DNA of 64,000 bases, taken from assembly GCF_021495345.1 (NCBI RefSeq), contig NZ_CP099397.1, forward strand, positions 744,001-808,000, written 5' to 3'. The notes beneath the pieces were generated by a model that saw only the letters and a list, made by a program, of their open reading frames with translations, did not search any database and was not told the origin of the DNA. Both the position numbers and the translations under genes were made by a program. This document shows positions 58,001-64,000 of this stretch, in pieces. The stretch's first letter is position 1, and each line of letters starts with the position of its first letter. The stretch comes from Pseudomonas hydrolytica. GTDB taxonomy: Bacteria > Pseudomonadota > Gammaproteobacteria > Pseudomonadales > Pseudomonadaceae.

Positions 58001-58669
58001 GAGGGCGGCGACGCGGCCGGTACCGTCGCCGAAAATCTGTACTTCGACGTGGCGCGCCTGATCGACGAAGCGCTCGAGAAACACCCCGGCATCGCTGAAG
58101 AACTGCTCGCCCATGCGCTTGACGCTGTCGTAGGCGCTGGCCAGCGCGGCGGCGTCGCTGCAGCGGGTCAGGCCGATGCCGCCACCGCCGGCGGTGGTCT
58201 TGAGCATCACCGGGTACCCGATGCTATCGGCGGCGCTCAGTGCTTCTGCCAGGCTCTGCAGCAGGCCGGTGCCCGGCGCCATCGGCACCTGGGCCTGGGC
58301 GGCCAGTTCGCGGGCGCGGTGCTTGAGGCCGAACTCGCGAATCTGCGCAGGCGTAGGGCCGACGAAGGCGATCCCGGCGGCTTCGCAGGCATCGGCGAAC
58401 TCGGCACTCTCCGAGAGAAAGCCGTAACCGGGGTAGATCGCCTGGGCACCGGTTTCCTGCGCCGCGGCGAGAATCTTGTCGATACGCAGGTAGCTGTCGG
58501 CCGGCTTGTCGCCGCCCAGGGCGATGGCGATATCGGCGTCGCGTACGTGCTGGGCATTGCGGTCGGCGTCGGAGTAGACGGCCACGCTTTTCACGCCCAG
58601 GCGCTTGAGCGTACGGATGGCTCTGACTGCGATCTCGCCACGGTTGGCGATCAGGACGGTATGGAACAT
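55040..58669 (-). CDS. uca: Urea carboxylase
   Basis: The 1209-residue multidomain enzyme has a biotin carboxylase part (1-~450; FHTVLIANRGEIAVRAIRTLKRL; GGGGIGLTRC; EVNTRLQVEHPVTEMVTG), a carboxyltransferase part of KipI/KipA-type domains (about 470-1100; PSGPMDDFAFRLANRIVGN; DGPSLGGFVCPVTI), and a biotinyl domain with the biotin lysine K1170 (VVEAMKMELAV). It carboxylates urea (or guanidine) with ATP and bicarbonate to allophanate. With no guanidine-specific DUF1989 partner genes, urea is the likelier substrate. ATG 58669 is the conserved start. Confidence 0.95.
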   Translation of the reverse strand: MFHTVLIANRGEIAVRAIRTLKRLGVKSVAVYSDADRNAQHVRDADIAIALGGDKPADSYLRIDKILAAAQETGAQAIYPGYGFLSESAEFADACEAAGIAFVGPTPAQIREFGLKHRARELAAQAQVPMAPGTGLLQSLAEALSAADSIGYPVMLKTTAGGGGIGLTRCSDAAALASAYDSVKRMGEQFFSDAGVFLERFVDQARHVEVQIFGDGTGRVAALGERDCSLQRRNQKVVEETPAPNLPQATRERLHAAAVQLGESVQYRSAGTVEFIYDAARDDFYFLEVNTRLQVEHPVTEMVTGLDLIECMLRVAAGDALDWAALNRAPQGAAIEVRIYAEDPLKNFQPSPGVLTDVHFPADVRVDGWVSTGSEVSAFYDPMIAKLIVHAATRAEAIAKLQKALGETRLHGIASNLDYLRQVVADERFAKGEVWTRLLDSFTFKASVIEVLEPGTYSSVQDYPGRLGYWDIGVPPSGPMDDFAFRLANRIVGNHAEAAGLEFTLQGPTLRFHSDALIALTGADCPATLDDAPVAYWQPIEVKAGQVLKLGRALSGCRTYLAVRNGLDVPLYLGSRSTFALGQFGGHAGRTLRTADMLAISQPELAACTTPAPIAPPQAAHPSLIPSYGSTWNIGVLYGPHGAPDFFTAEAIEEFFAAEWEVHYNSNRLGVRLSGPKPSWARADGGEAGLHPSNVHDCEYAIGSINFTGDFPVILTKDGPSLGGFVCPVTIAKAELWKVGQVKPGDKLRFHPIGFQQAQSLEQAQLGSIEALAAISAVTLPAPSLQADTTVSATVLAELPAEGSRPRAVYRQAGDAYILLEYGDNVLDLALRLRVHLLMEALKAEPLRGLEELAPGVRSLQLRYDSRVLHQRTLLDHLLHLEENLGDVAELKVPTRIVHLPMAFEDSATLAALERYRETVRSDAPWLPNNVDFIQRANGLASREQVRDILFDASYLILGLGDVYLDAPCAVPLDPRHRLLSSKYNPARTFTAEGTVGIGGMYMCIYGMDSPGGYQLVGRTLPIWNKYVKNAQFENGQPWLLRFFDQVRFYPVSEAELDTFREAFREGRAQIRIEQTEFDFAAYNRFIADNAADIAAFQRQQKAAFDAEVELWKDDDPSAAQALTSPSHDDADLDGHLVAAEMSGSVWKVLVEPGQHVEAGTPLLVVEAMKMELAVTAPVAGTVKSLRCAPGKAVTPGDALLLLTPSEAA

Positions 58670-58723
58670 CTGTTGCGGCCTCCTGGCTTGCTGCGCGCAT
58701 GTGCGGGCAGGCGCTGATCTGTT

Positions 58724-58745
58724 CCCTCTCCCCTCGGGGAGAGGG
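58724..58745. repeat. CCCTCTCCC palindromic repeat between uca and allophanate hydrolase gene
   Basis: CCCTCTCCCC TC GGGGAGAGGG is a perfect hairpin-forming palindrome in the gap. Confidence 0.8.
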
Positions 58746-58786
58746 CTAGGGAGAGGGGGCATGCACGCCACCCTGTCCCCTGCTAT

Positions 58787-60601
58787 TCACTTCCTGGTTT
58801 CGGCGATAAAGGCGCGCCAGCCACCGAAGCCGGTGATGTCGCGCGCGCCATCCAGCGCGTAGGGCTCGCAGATAAAGCCCTTGACCCAACGGCCGTCGGC
58901 CAGCTCCAGGTTGCCGATGCCCAGTGGTGGCGGGATCTCGGCGACGAATTCACCGAAGCGCGCCTGCGGCACGTCCCACAGTTCGACGATGATCTCGGCG
59001 CCGTCCTCGGCGACCCGCGCCAGGCCCGGTTTGGGCGGCACCGTGCCGGGCAGTGCGAAGAGGCGGTAATGCGCGGCGCTGGTGGTCTGCTCCACCAGCA
59101 CGGCATCGCGCGTGGTGAGCTGGAAGTTCAGCGGCATGCCGGTCAGGTGCGCGCCGACCACCGCGACACGGATGCAGCCCGGCGCCGGTTTGTCGCTGGC
59201 GATTTGCACGGGCAGCGGCTTGCCAGTGGCGCCCAGCGGCAGATTGAGTGCCTGCTGCCAGCGCTGGCCGAAGGCGGCCAATGCCTGGTCATGCCAGGCC
59301 GGGGCGATCAGGGTGATGCCGGCCGGCAGGCCGTCGGCACGCAGGCCGGCCGGTACGGCCAGGGCGCACAGGTCGGCGAGGTTGGTGAAGTTGGTGTAGG
59401 TGCCGAACTGGCTGTTGAATAGCACCGGCTCTGCCTGCATCTCGGCCAGGGTGCGGATGGTCGGCGAGGTCGGCACCACCAGAGCGTCGAAGCCGGCCAG
59501 AGCGTCGTTGATGCGGCGGCTCAGCTCAGCGCGGATGTATTCGGCCTTGTAGGCGTCGCAGGCGCTGTACTGGTGGCCGTTTTCGACGATGCCGCGCACC
59601 ACCGGATTGATATGCGCCGGGTCGACCCCTTCCACCGCGACGGTGCGCTCGGCGACCCAGGGGCCGTAGTAAAGCTGCTCGGCCAGTTGCCGGAAGGGTG
59701 TGAAATCGATCTCCACCAGCTCGGCGCCCAGTTCACGCAGCTTGCCCAGGGCGGCCTCATAGACGGCCTGGTTCTGGCTGTCGCCGAAGAACTCGGGGTT
59801 GGCCGGCACGGCCAGACGCGGCAGGGCCGGCATGCCGACCCTGGCGCTGTTCGGGTTCTTGCGGCTGTAGGCGTCGGCGGCGTCGTAGCCACCGGCGATA
59901 CTGGCCACGGTCAGCGCATCGGCCACGGTCAGGGCGAACACCGAGATGCAGTCGATGCTGCGGCAGGCCGGCACCAGGCCGGTGTTGGGCAGCCAGCCCT
60001 TGGTCGGCTTGAGCCCGACGATATTGTTGAAGCCTGCCGGCACGCGGCCGGAGCCGGCGGTGTCGGTGCCCAGCGAGAATGGCACCAGACCGCGCGCGAC
60101 CACGCTGGCCGAGCCGGAGCTGGAGCCGCCGCTGACGTAATCCGGGTTGAAGCTGTTAGGCACTGCACCGTAGGGCGAGCGGGTGCCGACCAGGCCGGTG
60201 GCGAACTGGTCGAGGTTGGTCTTGCCGATCAGGATGGCGCCGGCGGCGCGCAGGCGGGCGACCACGCTGGCGTCGGTTTCGGCGCCGTAGGCGAACTCCG
60301 GGCAGGCCGCGGTGGTGGGCCAGCCGGCGGCGTCGATATTGTCCTTGATGGCGAAGGGCACGCCGTACAGCGGCAGCTTGCTCAGGTCGCCGGCGGCATC
60401 TTGCAGCGCGCTGGCCAGGGCATCGAGTTGAGCGTTGAGCTGAGCTGCGCTGGCCAGGGCGATCCAGGCGCTGTCATCAGTGCGCAACTCCAGGCGCAGG
60501 GCGTGCAGCAGTTCGGCTGGCGATTGACCGTCGCGGTAGGCTTGCTGCCACCCGGCGAGGGTGAGGGCGGTCGGTGCGTTGGACATGCTTCGAGATTCCA
60601 T
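58787..60601 (-). CDS. atzF: Allophanate hydrolase (AtzF-type)
   Basis: The 604-residue amidase-family enzyme has the Lys-cisSer-Ser core (GVPFAIKDNID for Lys; SGGSSSGSASVVARG for the two Ser) and a C-terminal allophanate hydrolase domain (~450-600; RVAVVGAHLTGMPLNFQL; GFGGWRAFIAE). It splits allophanate to two ammonia and two CO2. The first gene of the atzF-uca-gntR unit. The Met at 60601 has GGA seven bases upstream; Met at 60586 (MSNAPTALT) is the alternative. Confidence 0.94.
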   Translation of the reverse strand: MESRSMSNAPTALTLAGWQQAYRDGQSPAELLHALRLELRTDDSAWIALASAAQLNAQLDALASALQDAAGDLSKLPLYGVPFAIKDNIDAAGWPTTAACPEFAYGAETDASVVARLRAAGAILIGKTNLDQFATGLVGTRSPYGAVPNSFNPDYVSGGSSSGSASVVARGLVPFSLGTDTAGSGRVPAGFNNIVGLKPTKGWLPNTGLVPACRSIDCISVFALTVADALTVASIAGGYDAADAYSRKNPNSARVGMPALPRLAVPANPEFFGDSQNQAVYEAALGKLRELGAELVEIDFTPFRQLAEQLYYGPWVAERTVAVEGVDPAHINPVVRGIVENGHQYSACDAYKAEYIRAELSRRINDALAGFDALVVPTSPTIRTLAEMQAEPVLFNSQFGTYTNFTNLADLCALAVPAGLRADGLPAGITLIAPAWHDQALAAFGQRWQQALNLPLGATGKPLPVQIASDKPAPGCIRVAVVGAHLTGMPLNFQLTTRDAVLVEQTTSAAHYRLFALPGTVPPKPGLARVAEDGAEIIVELWDVPQARFGEFVAEIPPPLGIGNLELADGRWVKGFICEPYALDGARDITGFGGWRAFIAETRK

Positions 60602-60602
60602 C

Positions 60603-60612
60603 TTGTATCCAA
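60603..60612. promoter_or_regulatory. GntR-type dyad overlapping the atzF leader
   Basis: TTGTATCCAA is one change from the perfect TTGTATACAA-like dyad known for GntR/FCD regulators. It lies at about +4 to +13 of the predicted sigma-54 transcript, so a repressor here could block elongation or initiation. The GntR gene of this operon is the natural candidate. Confidence 0.45.
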
Positions 60613-60626
60613 GTTGGGATCGCTAG

Positions 60627-60642
60627 AGCAATGACGGTGCCA
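60627..60642 (-). promoter_or_regulatory. Candidate sigma-54 promoter of atzF-uca-gntR
   Basis: On the minus strand TGGCACCGTCATTGCT matches TGGCAC-N5-TTGCT with the exact 10-base GG-to-GC spacing. The predicted start (~60616) is 15 nt before the ATG at 60601, or 30 nt before the ATG at 60586. Confidence 0.75.
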
Positions 60643-60738
60643 GTTCTGCTAAGGCCTTTGTTTTCAGCGGGTTAGGTGATTTTCAGCGCGATGGGTAAGG
60701 GCGCTGGCAGGGTGGGTTGCACCGCGGTGGGGCCGCCC

Positions 60739-60755
60739 TGCAAGCGGATGGTGCA
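60739..60755. promoter_or_regulatory. NtrC-like enhancer site upstream of atzF
   Basis: TGCAAGCGGATGGTGCA matches the NtrC dyad TGCAC-N7-GTGCA at nine of ten conserved positions. Its centre is about 131 bp upstream of the predicted start, the same distance as at ureE. Confidence 0.6.
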
Positions 60756-60795
60756 GAGCTTCAGGGGCTGCCGGTGCGCTCGGCGCAACGGGCAT

Positions 60796-60857
60796 GTAGG
60801 GTGCGCCGTGCGCACCACCGGGGTTCTGTGATGACCGCTGGTGCGCTTGGCGCACCC
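60796..60857. repeat. GTAGGGTGCGC inverted repeat pair
   Basis: GTAGGGTGCGCCGTGCGCAC and a second arm ending TGGCGCACCCACA flank a spacer just downstream of the MarC-family gene. Confidence 0.8.
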
Positions 60858-60861
60858 ACAT

Positions 60862-61458
60862 TTACGGCACCAGGTAGTTTTTCACGCCGGTAAAGATGAT
60901 CTGCGCGGCCAGGGCGCAGACGAACAGGCCCATCAGGCGGCTGACGATCTGCAGGCCCTGGTCACCGAGCAGGCGCTCGAACTGGTTAGACAGGTACAGC
61001 ACCACGCCAACGGTGAGGCTGGCGAGGAAGATCGCCGCCACGGCCACCAGCTTGTCGTCCCAGTGCGGCTGGCTGGCGCCCATCAGCAGCAGGGCGCCGA
61101 TGGTGCCGGGGCCGACGGTCAGGGGAATGGTCAGCGGCACGATGGTCACGTCCTGCTGCACGTTGTCGCTCTGCACCGCCGGCTTGCCCTGGGCCATGCC
61201 GAGGGCGGAGATGAACAGCACCGAGCCCGCGCCGATGCGGAAGGCGTCGATGGTGATGCCGAACAGGGTGAAGATGTGCTTGCCGAACAGGTACAGCAGC
61301 ACACTGGCGATCAGCGTGGCCAGCGCCACCTTCCAGGCCAGGCGCTTGCGTTCCTTGAGGGTGTAGCCGCGGCTCAGGCCGATAAAGCAGGAAAGGACGA
61401 AGAAGGGGCTGTAGAGCACCAGCATCTTCAGGTACAGGCTGAACAACTCGGACGCCAT
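60862..61458 (-). CDS. MarC family membrane protein
   Basis: The 198-residue protein has six membrane segments with MarC motifs (YSPFFVLSCFIGLSRGYTLKERKRLAWKVALATLIAS; IVPLTIPLTVGPGTIGALLL; IVSRLMGLFVCALAAQIIFTGVKNYL). MarC proteins are inner-membrane proteins whose function is unresolved. P. aeruginosa carries a similar gene between retS and the urea transporter, which supports synteny. Confidence 0.9.
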   Translation of the reverse strand: MASELFSLYLKMLVLYSPFFVLSCFIGLSRGYTLKERKRLAWKVALATLIASVLLYLFGKHIFTLFGITIDAFRIGAGSVLFISALGMAQGKPAVQSDNVQQDVTIVPLTIPLTVGPGTIGALLLMGASQPHWDDKLVAVAAIFLASLTVGVVLYLSNQFERLLGDQGLQIVSRLMGLFVCALAAQIIFTGVKNYLVP

Positions 61459-61491
61459 GGCGGCAGGCTCGCAGAAAGGCAGGAAAGGCTA

Positions 61492-64000
61492 TCAGTGTGG
61501 CAGCGCATCGCGCTGGCGACGCAGTTCGCGTTCGGCGATCCAGTGCTCGATCAGCTCGCGCAGCTGCGACAGCTCCACCGGCTTGGACATGTGCCCGTCC
61601 ATGCCCACCGCGCGCGCGCGTTCCTTGTGTTCGCTGAGAATATGCGCGGTCAGTGCCACCACCGGTGTGCGCGGGCGCTTCTCGCTCTTTTCCCAGGCGC
61701 GCAGCTGTTCGGTGGCGGAGAAGCCGTCGAGCACCGGCATTTCGCAGTCCATCAGTACCAGGTCGTAGGGCTGCGCCTTCATCGCGCTGAGGGCTTCCTC
61801 ACCGTTGCTGGCGGTGTCCGGCTTGAGATTGAGCTTGCCGAGCATGCCGCGGATGACCTTGGTGGAGATGCTGTTGTCCTCGGCCACCAGAATGCGGAAG
61901 TCGGCCGGCACGTTCAGCGGCGTGCTCACCGGCGTCGGTGCGGCCTGCGCAGGACTGTCGTTGGGGCGCTGGGCCAGCTCGTCGGCCAGGGTGGTCTTGA
62001 GCGTGTAGCCGGCCACCGGCTTGGCCAGGATGCGCTTGATCCCGGCGTTGCGTGCGATCACCTTGCTCGGCGCGTTGCTGATGCCGGTGAGCATGATGAT
62101 CAGGATGTCGTGGTTGAGGCTGGGGTCTTCCTTGATCTTGGCCGCCAGTTGCATGCCGGTCATGCCGGGCATGTCCTGGTCCAGCAGCACCGCGTCGAAG
62201 TACTCGCGCATATGCGCCTTGGTGCGCAGCAGGGCCAGGGCCTCCTTGCCGGAGGGCACGGCGCTGACCTGCAGACCCCAGGCATTGCATTGCTGCACCA
62301 GCACCTTGCGGCAGGTGTCGTTGTCGTCCACCACCAGCAGGCGCGCACCCTGCAGCGGGCTGTCCAGATCGGTTTCCGGCTGTTCCAGGCGGGCGGGGTC
62401 CAGCGGCAGGGCCAGCCACAGGGTGGTGCCCTGGTTGCTGCTGCCCTGAATGCCGAACTCGCCACCCATCAGGCGCACCAGCTGGCGCGCGATGATCAGG
62501 CCGAGGCGCCCGCCCAGGCGGGTGGCGGAGAGGAAGTCGCGGCTCTGCAGTTCGGCGTTGAGCAGGGCGTCGCGCTCTTCCGGCAGCAGCGGCCGGCCGC
62601 TGTCCTGCACGGCGATGCGCAGGCGGTGCTTGCCGTCGCTGCTGTCGAGTGCGGCCACCAGCAGGATCTCGCCCTCGTCGGTCTGCTTGAAGGCATTGTC
62701 CAGCAGGCTCAGCAGGGCCTGGCGCAGGCGCGTGGGGTCACCGCTGATCACCCGCGGCACCTGCGGCTGGATGAAGCTGATCAGCTCCACCTTCTGCTGC
62801 TCGGCCTTGGCGCGGAAGATGTCGAGGCAGTCCTCGATCAGCGCGCCGAGGTCGAACTGCACGTCGTCCAGTTCGATCTGCCCGGATTCGAGCTTGGAAA
62901 TGTCGAGAATTTCGTTGATCAGGGTGAGCAGCTCGTTGCCCGAGCTGTGGATGGTCTGCACGTAGTCGCGTTGCTTGGCCGACAGCGGCGTGCCCAGCAG
63001 CAGTTCGGTCATGCCCAGCACGCCGTTCATCGGCGTACGGATCTCGTGGCTGATCTTGGCCAGGAACTCGGCCTTGGCGCGCAGCTCGGCGCTGCTGGCG
63101 GCCAGCGCGGTGCGGCTGTCGAGGGTGTCGGAGGTGATCTGCCGCTGACGTTCGGTCAGCGAGACGCTGAGGATCAGGCCGGCCAGGGTCGCCACGCTGA
63201 ACACGCCGAGCACCAGCCAACCCGGGTTGAGCTGATCGAAGCCGAGCAGCACCGGCACGAAGAAGCCGAAGCCGAGGTTGAACACCAGCATGCCCACGGC
63301 GATCAGCCGCGCCGGCTGGTAACCGGCGCGCCAGTGCAGGCTGCCCACCAGCAGCAGGTTGATGCTGCTCAACGCCACCAGCAGATAGACCAGCGAGCTG
63401 AACCAGAACAACCCGGTCAGTGCGATGCACAGCGCATACACCAGCAACAGCAGCGCGTTGCCCTGCAGCAGGCGGTTGAGCGGGCTGTGCTGCACCGTGG
63501 TGCCGTGGAAGAAGCTCAGGCCGAAGGCCAGGGCGCTGAAGGCGGCGAACAGCGCCGACAGATCGGCGATCAGCGACTGGTTGTAGCCCAGGCTGGGCAA
63601 CCACTGGGCGAAAATGCCGAGATTGGCCGACGAACACACCGCCAGACCGATATTCACTCCGGCCAGCCACAGACCGGTGGCGCTGCGGCTGTAGAAGAAG
63701 CGGATGAGGTTGTACAGGGTCAGCAGCAGCAGGGCGCCGAACAGCATGCCGTAGAGGTAGGCGGGCTTTTCCAGGCTGACCAGTTCGGCCTGATCCATGA
63801 CCTTGAACCAGGTCATCAGCGGATGGTTGGACGTCAGACGGACGTAGGCGACGCGGGCCTGGCCGTCGTTGGGCAGGGGCATCAGGTAGAAGCGCGAAGG
63901 CAGCGGACGCGAGTCCAGCGGCATGGCTTCGCCGGTGTGCAGGTTCTGCTCCAGCTGGCCATCCCTGAGCAGGTAGTAGTCGAGGTACTGCACCCGCGGT
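61492..64000 (-). CDS. retS: RetS-type hybrid sensor kinase, N-terminus cut by window edge
   Basis: About 835 residues are present and the frame stays open to base 64000. They show the end of a periplasmic DISMED2 domain, a 7TM-DISM sensor (about residues 70-280), a HisKA domain with H-box [24 protein letters not shown], a divergent HATPase (LLDNAFKQ; G1 as DSGRPLL instead of DxGxG) and two receiver domains ([12 protein letters not shown] and [14 protein letters not shown]). This order and position beside the MarC-like and urt genes match RetS, which inhibits GacS by direct contact and favours the acute, motile mode. The altered G1 box agrees with RetS acting without normal kinase activity. 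About 100 N-terminal residues should lie beyond the window. Confidence 0.88.
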   Translation of the reverse strand, partial: PRVQYLDYYLLRDGQLEQNLHTGEAMPLDSRPLPSRFYLMPLPNDGQARVAYVRLTSNHPLMTWFKVMDQAELVSLEKPAYLYGMLFGALLLLTLYNLIRFFYSRSATGLWLAGVNIGLAVCSSANLGIFAQWLPSLGYNQSLIADLSALFAAFSALAFGLSFFHGTTVQHSPLNRLLQGNALLLLVYALCIALTGLFWFSSLVYLLVALSSINLLLVGSLHWRAGYQPARLIAVGMLVFNLGFGFFVPVLLGFDQLNPGWLVLGVFSVATLAGLILSVSLTERQRQITSDTLDSRTALAASSAELRAKAEFLAKISHEIRTPMNGVLGMTELLLGTPLSAKQRDYVQTIHSSGNELLTLINEILDISKLESGQIELDDVQFDLGALIEDCLDIFRAKAEQQKVELISFIQPQVPRVISGDPTRLRQALLSLLDNAFKQTDEGEILLVAALDSSDGKHRLRIAVQDSGRPLLPEERDALLNAELQSRDFLSATRLGGRLGLIIARQLVRLMGGEFGIQGSSNQGTTLWLALPLDPARLEQPETDLDSPLQGARLLVVDDNDTCRKVLVQQCNAWGLQVSAVPSGKEALALLRTKAHMREYFDAVLLDQDMPGMTGMQLAAKIKEDPSLNHDILIIMLTGISNAPSKVIARNAGIKRILAKPVAGYTLKTTLADELAQRPNDSPAQAAPTPVSTPLNVPADFRILVAEDNSISTKVIRGMLGKLNLKPDTASNGEEALSAMKAQPYDLVLMDCEMPVLDGFSATEQLRAWEKSEKRPRTPVVALTAHILSEHKERARAVGMDGHMSKPVELSQLRELIEHWIAERELRRQRDALPH

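Noticed and set aside
54977..58717. Open frame of about 1250 codons on the plus strand across the urea carboxylase gene
   Set aside because: Shadow of the uca gene on the opposite strand; composition is typical of antisense frames and no domain is seen.
60602..60861. Guanidine-I (ykkC) riboswitch upstream of the allophanate hydrolase/urea carboxylase genes
   Set aside because: The conserved CTAGGGTTCCG-type core is absent; the leader predicted from the sigma-54 promoter is only about 15-30 nt.

Overview
The window is chromosomal DNA from a GC-rich gammaproteobacterium, almost certainly a Pseudomonas in the broad sense. The evidence is azurin, a desT-desCB desaturase locus, a urease locus with an acetyltransferase gene between ureB and ureA, a RetS-type hybrid kinase, an oxaloacetate decarboxylase of the PA4872 type, and several families of Pseudomonas REP-like repeats. 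From memory of P. aeruginosa PAO1, the order retS - marC-like - urtABCDE - ureDA-GNAT-BC - hemerythrin - TraR - oxaloacetate decarboxylase, and desB-desC-desT-ureEFG, resembles the PA4856-PA4893 region with insertions. A member of the mendocina/oleovorans/alcaligenes lineage is plausible but cannot be proved here. I see no tRNA, rRNA, CRISPR array, insertion sequence or phage gene.

Left part (1-18 kb): a 7TM-DISM signalling protein cut by the window edge; the radical-SAM protein YgiQ; a lipoprotein pair (beta-helix protein and di-haem cytochrome c); a three-gene operon of two transglutaminases around a fused circularly permuted ATP-grasp/alpha-E protein; azurin; a DUF808 membrane protein; a LOG-family protein; a LysE-type exporter; and a glycerophosphodiester phosphodiesterase. 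Two gene-free stretches here carry repeated DnaA-box-like 9-mers.

Middle part (18-44 kb): urease accessory genes ureE-F-G-J; the DesT regulator divergent from desC-desB; a secreted protein made of 16-residue tandem repeats; an AEC transporter; an alpha/beta hydrolase; a TRAP transporter (Q-M-P order); a catabolic trio of glutamine-synthetase-like enzyme, aldehyde dehydrogenase and iron alcohol dehydrogenase; then assorted membrane and periplasmic genes, a YegD-type Hsp70, two orphan solute-binding proteins, an orphan type II secretion F-domain protein, oxaloacetate decarboxylase, a TraR zinc finger and a hemerythrin.

Right part (44-64 kb) is a urea nitrogen island on the minus strand: allophanate hydrolase and urea carboxylase with a GntR regulator, the urea ABC transporter urtABCDE, and urease ureD-A-(GNAT)-B-C. 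It is followed upstream by a MarC-family protein and the hybrid kinase RetS, which is cut by the right edge. The cell can thus import urea and break it down by both nickel urease and the biotin/ATP route.

The main new observation is regulatory. Sequences with the exact -24/-12 geometry of sigma-54 promoters lie just upstream of ureE, ureD and the allophanate hydrolase gene, two of them with an NtrC-like 17-mer about 130 bp upstream of the predicted start site. The same type of promoter lies just upstream of the transglutaminase/ATP-grasp operon, suggesting that this poorly understood peptide-ligation system may be under sigma-54, possibly nitrogen, control.
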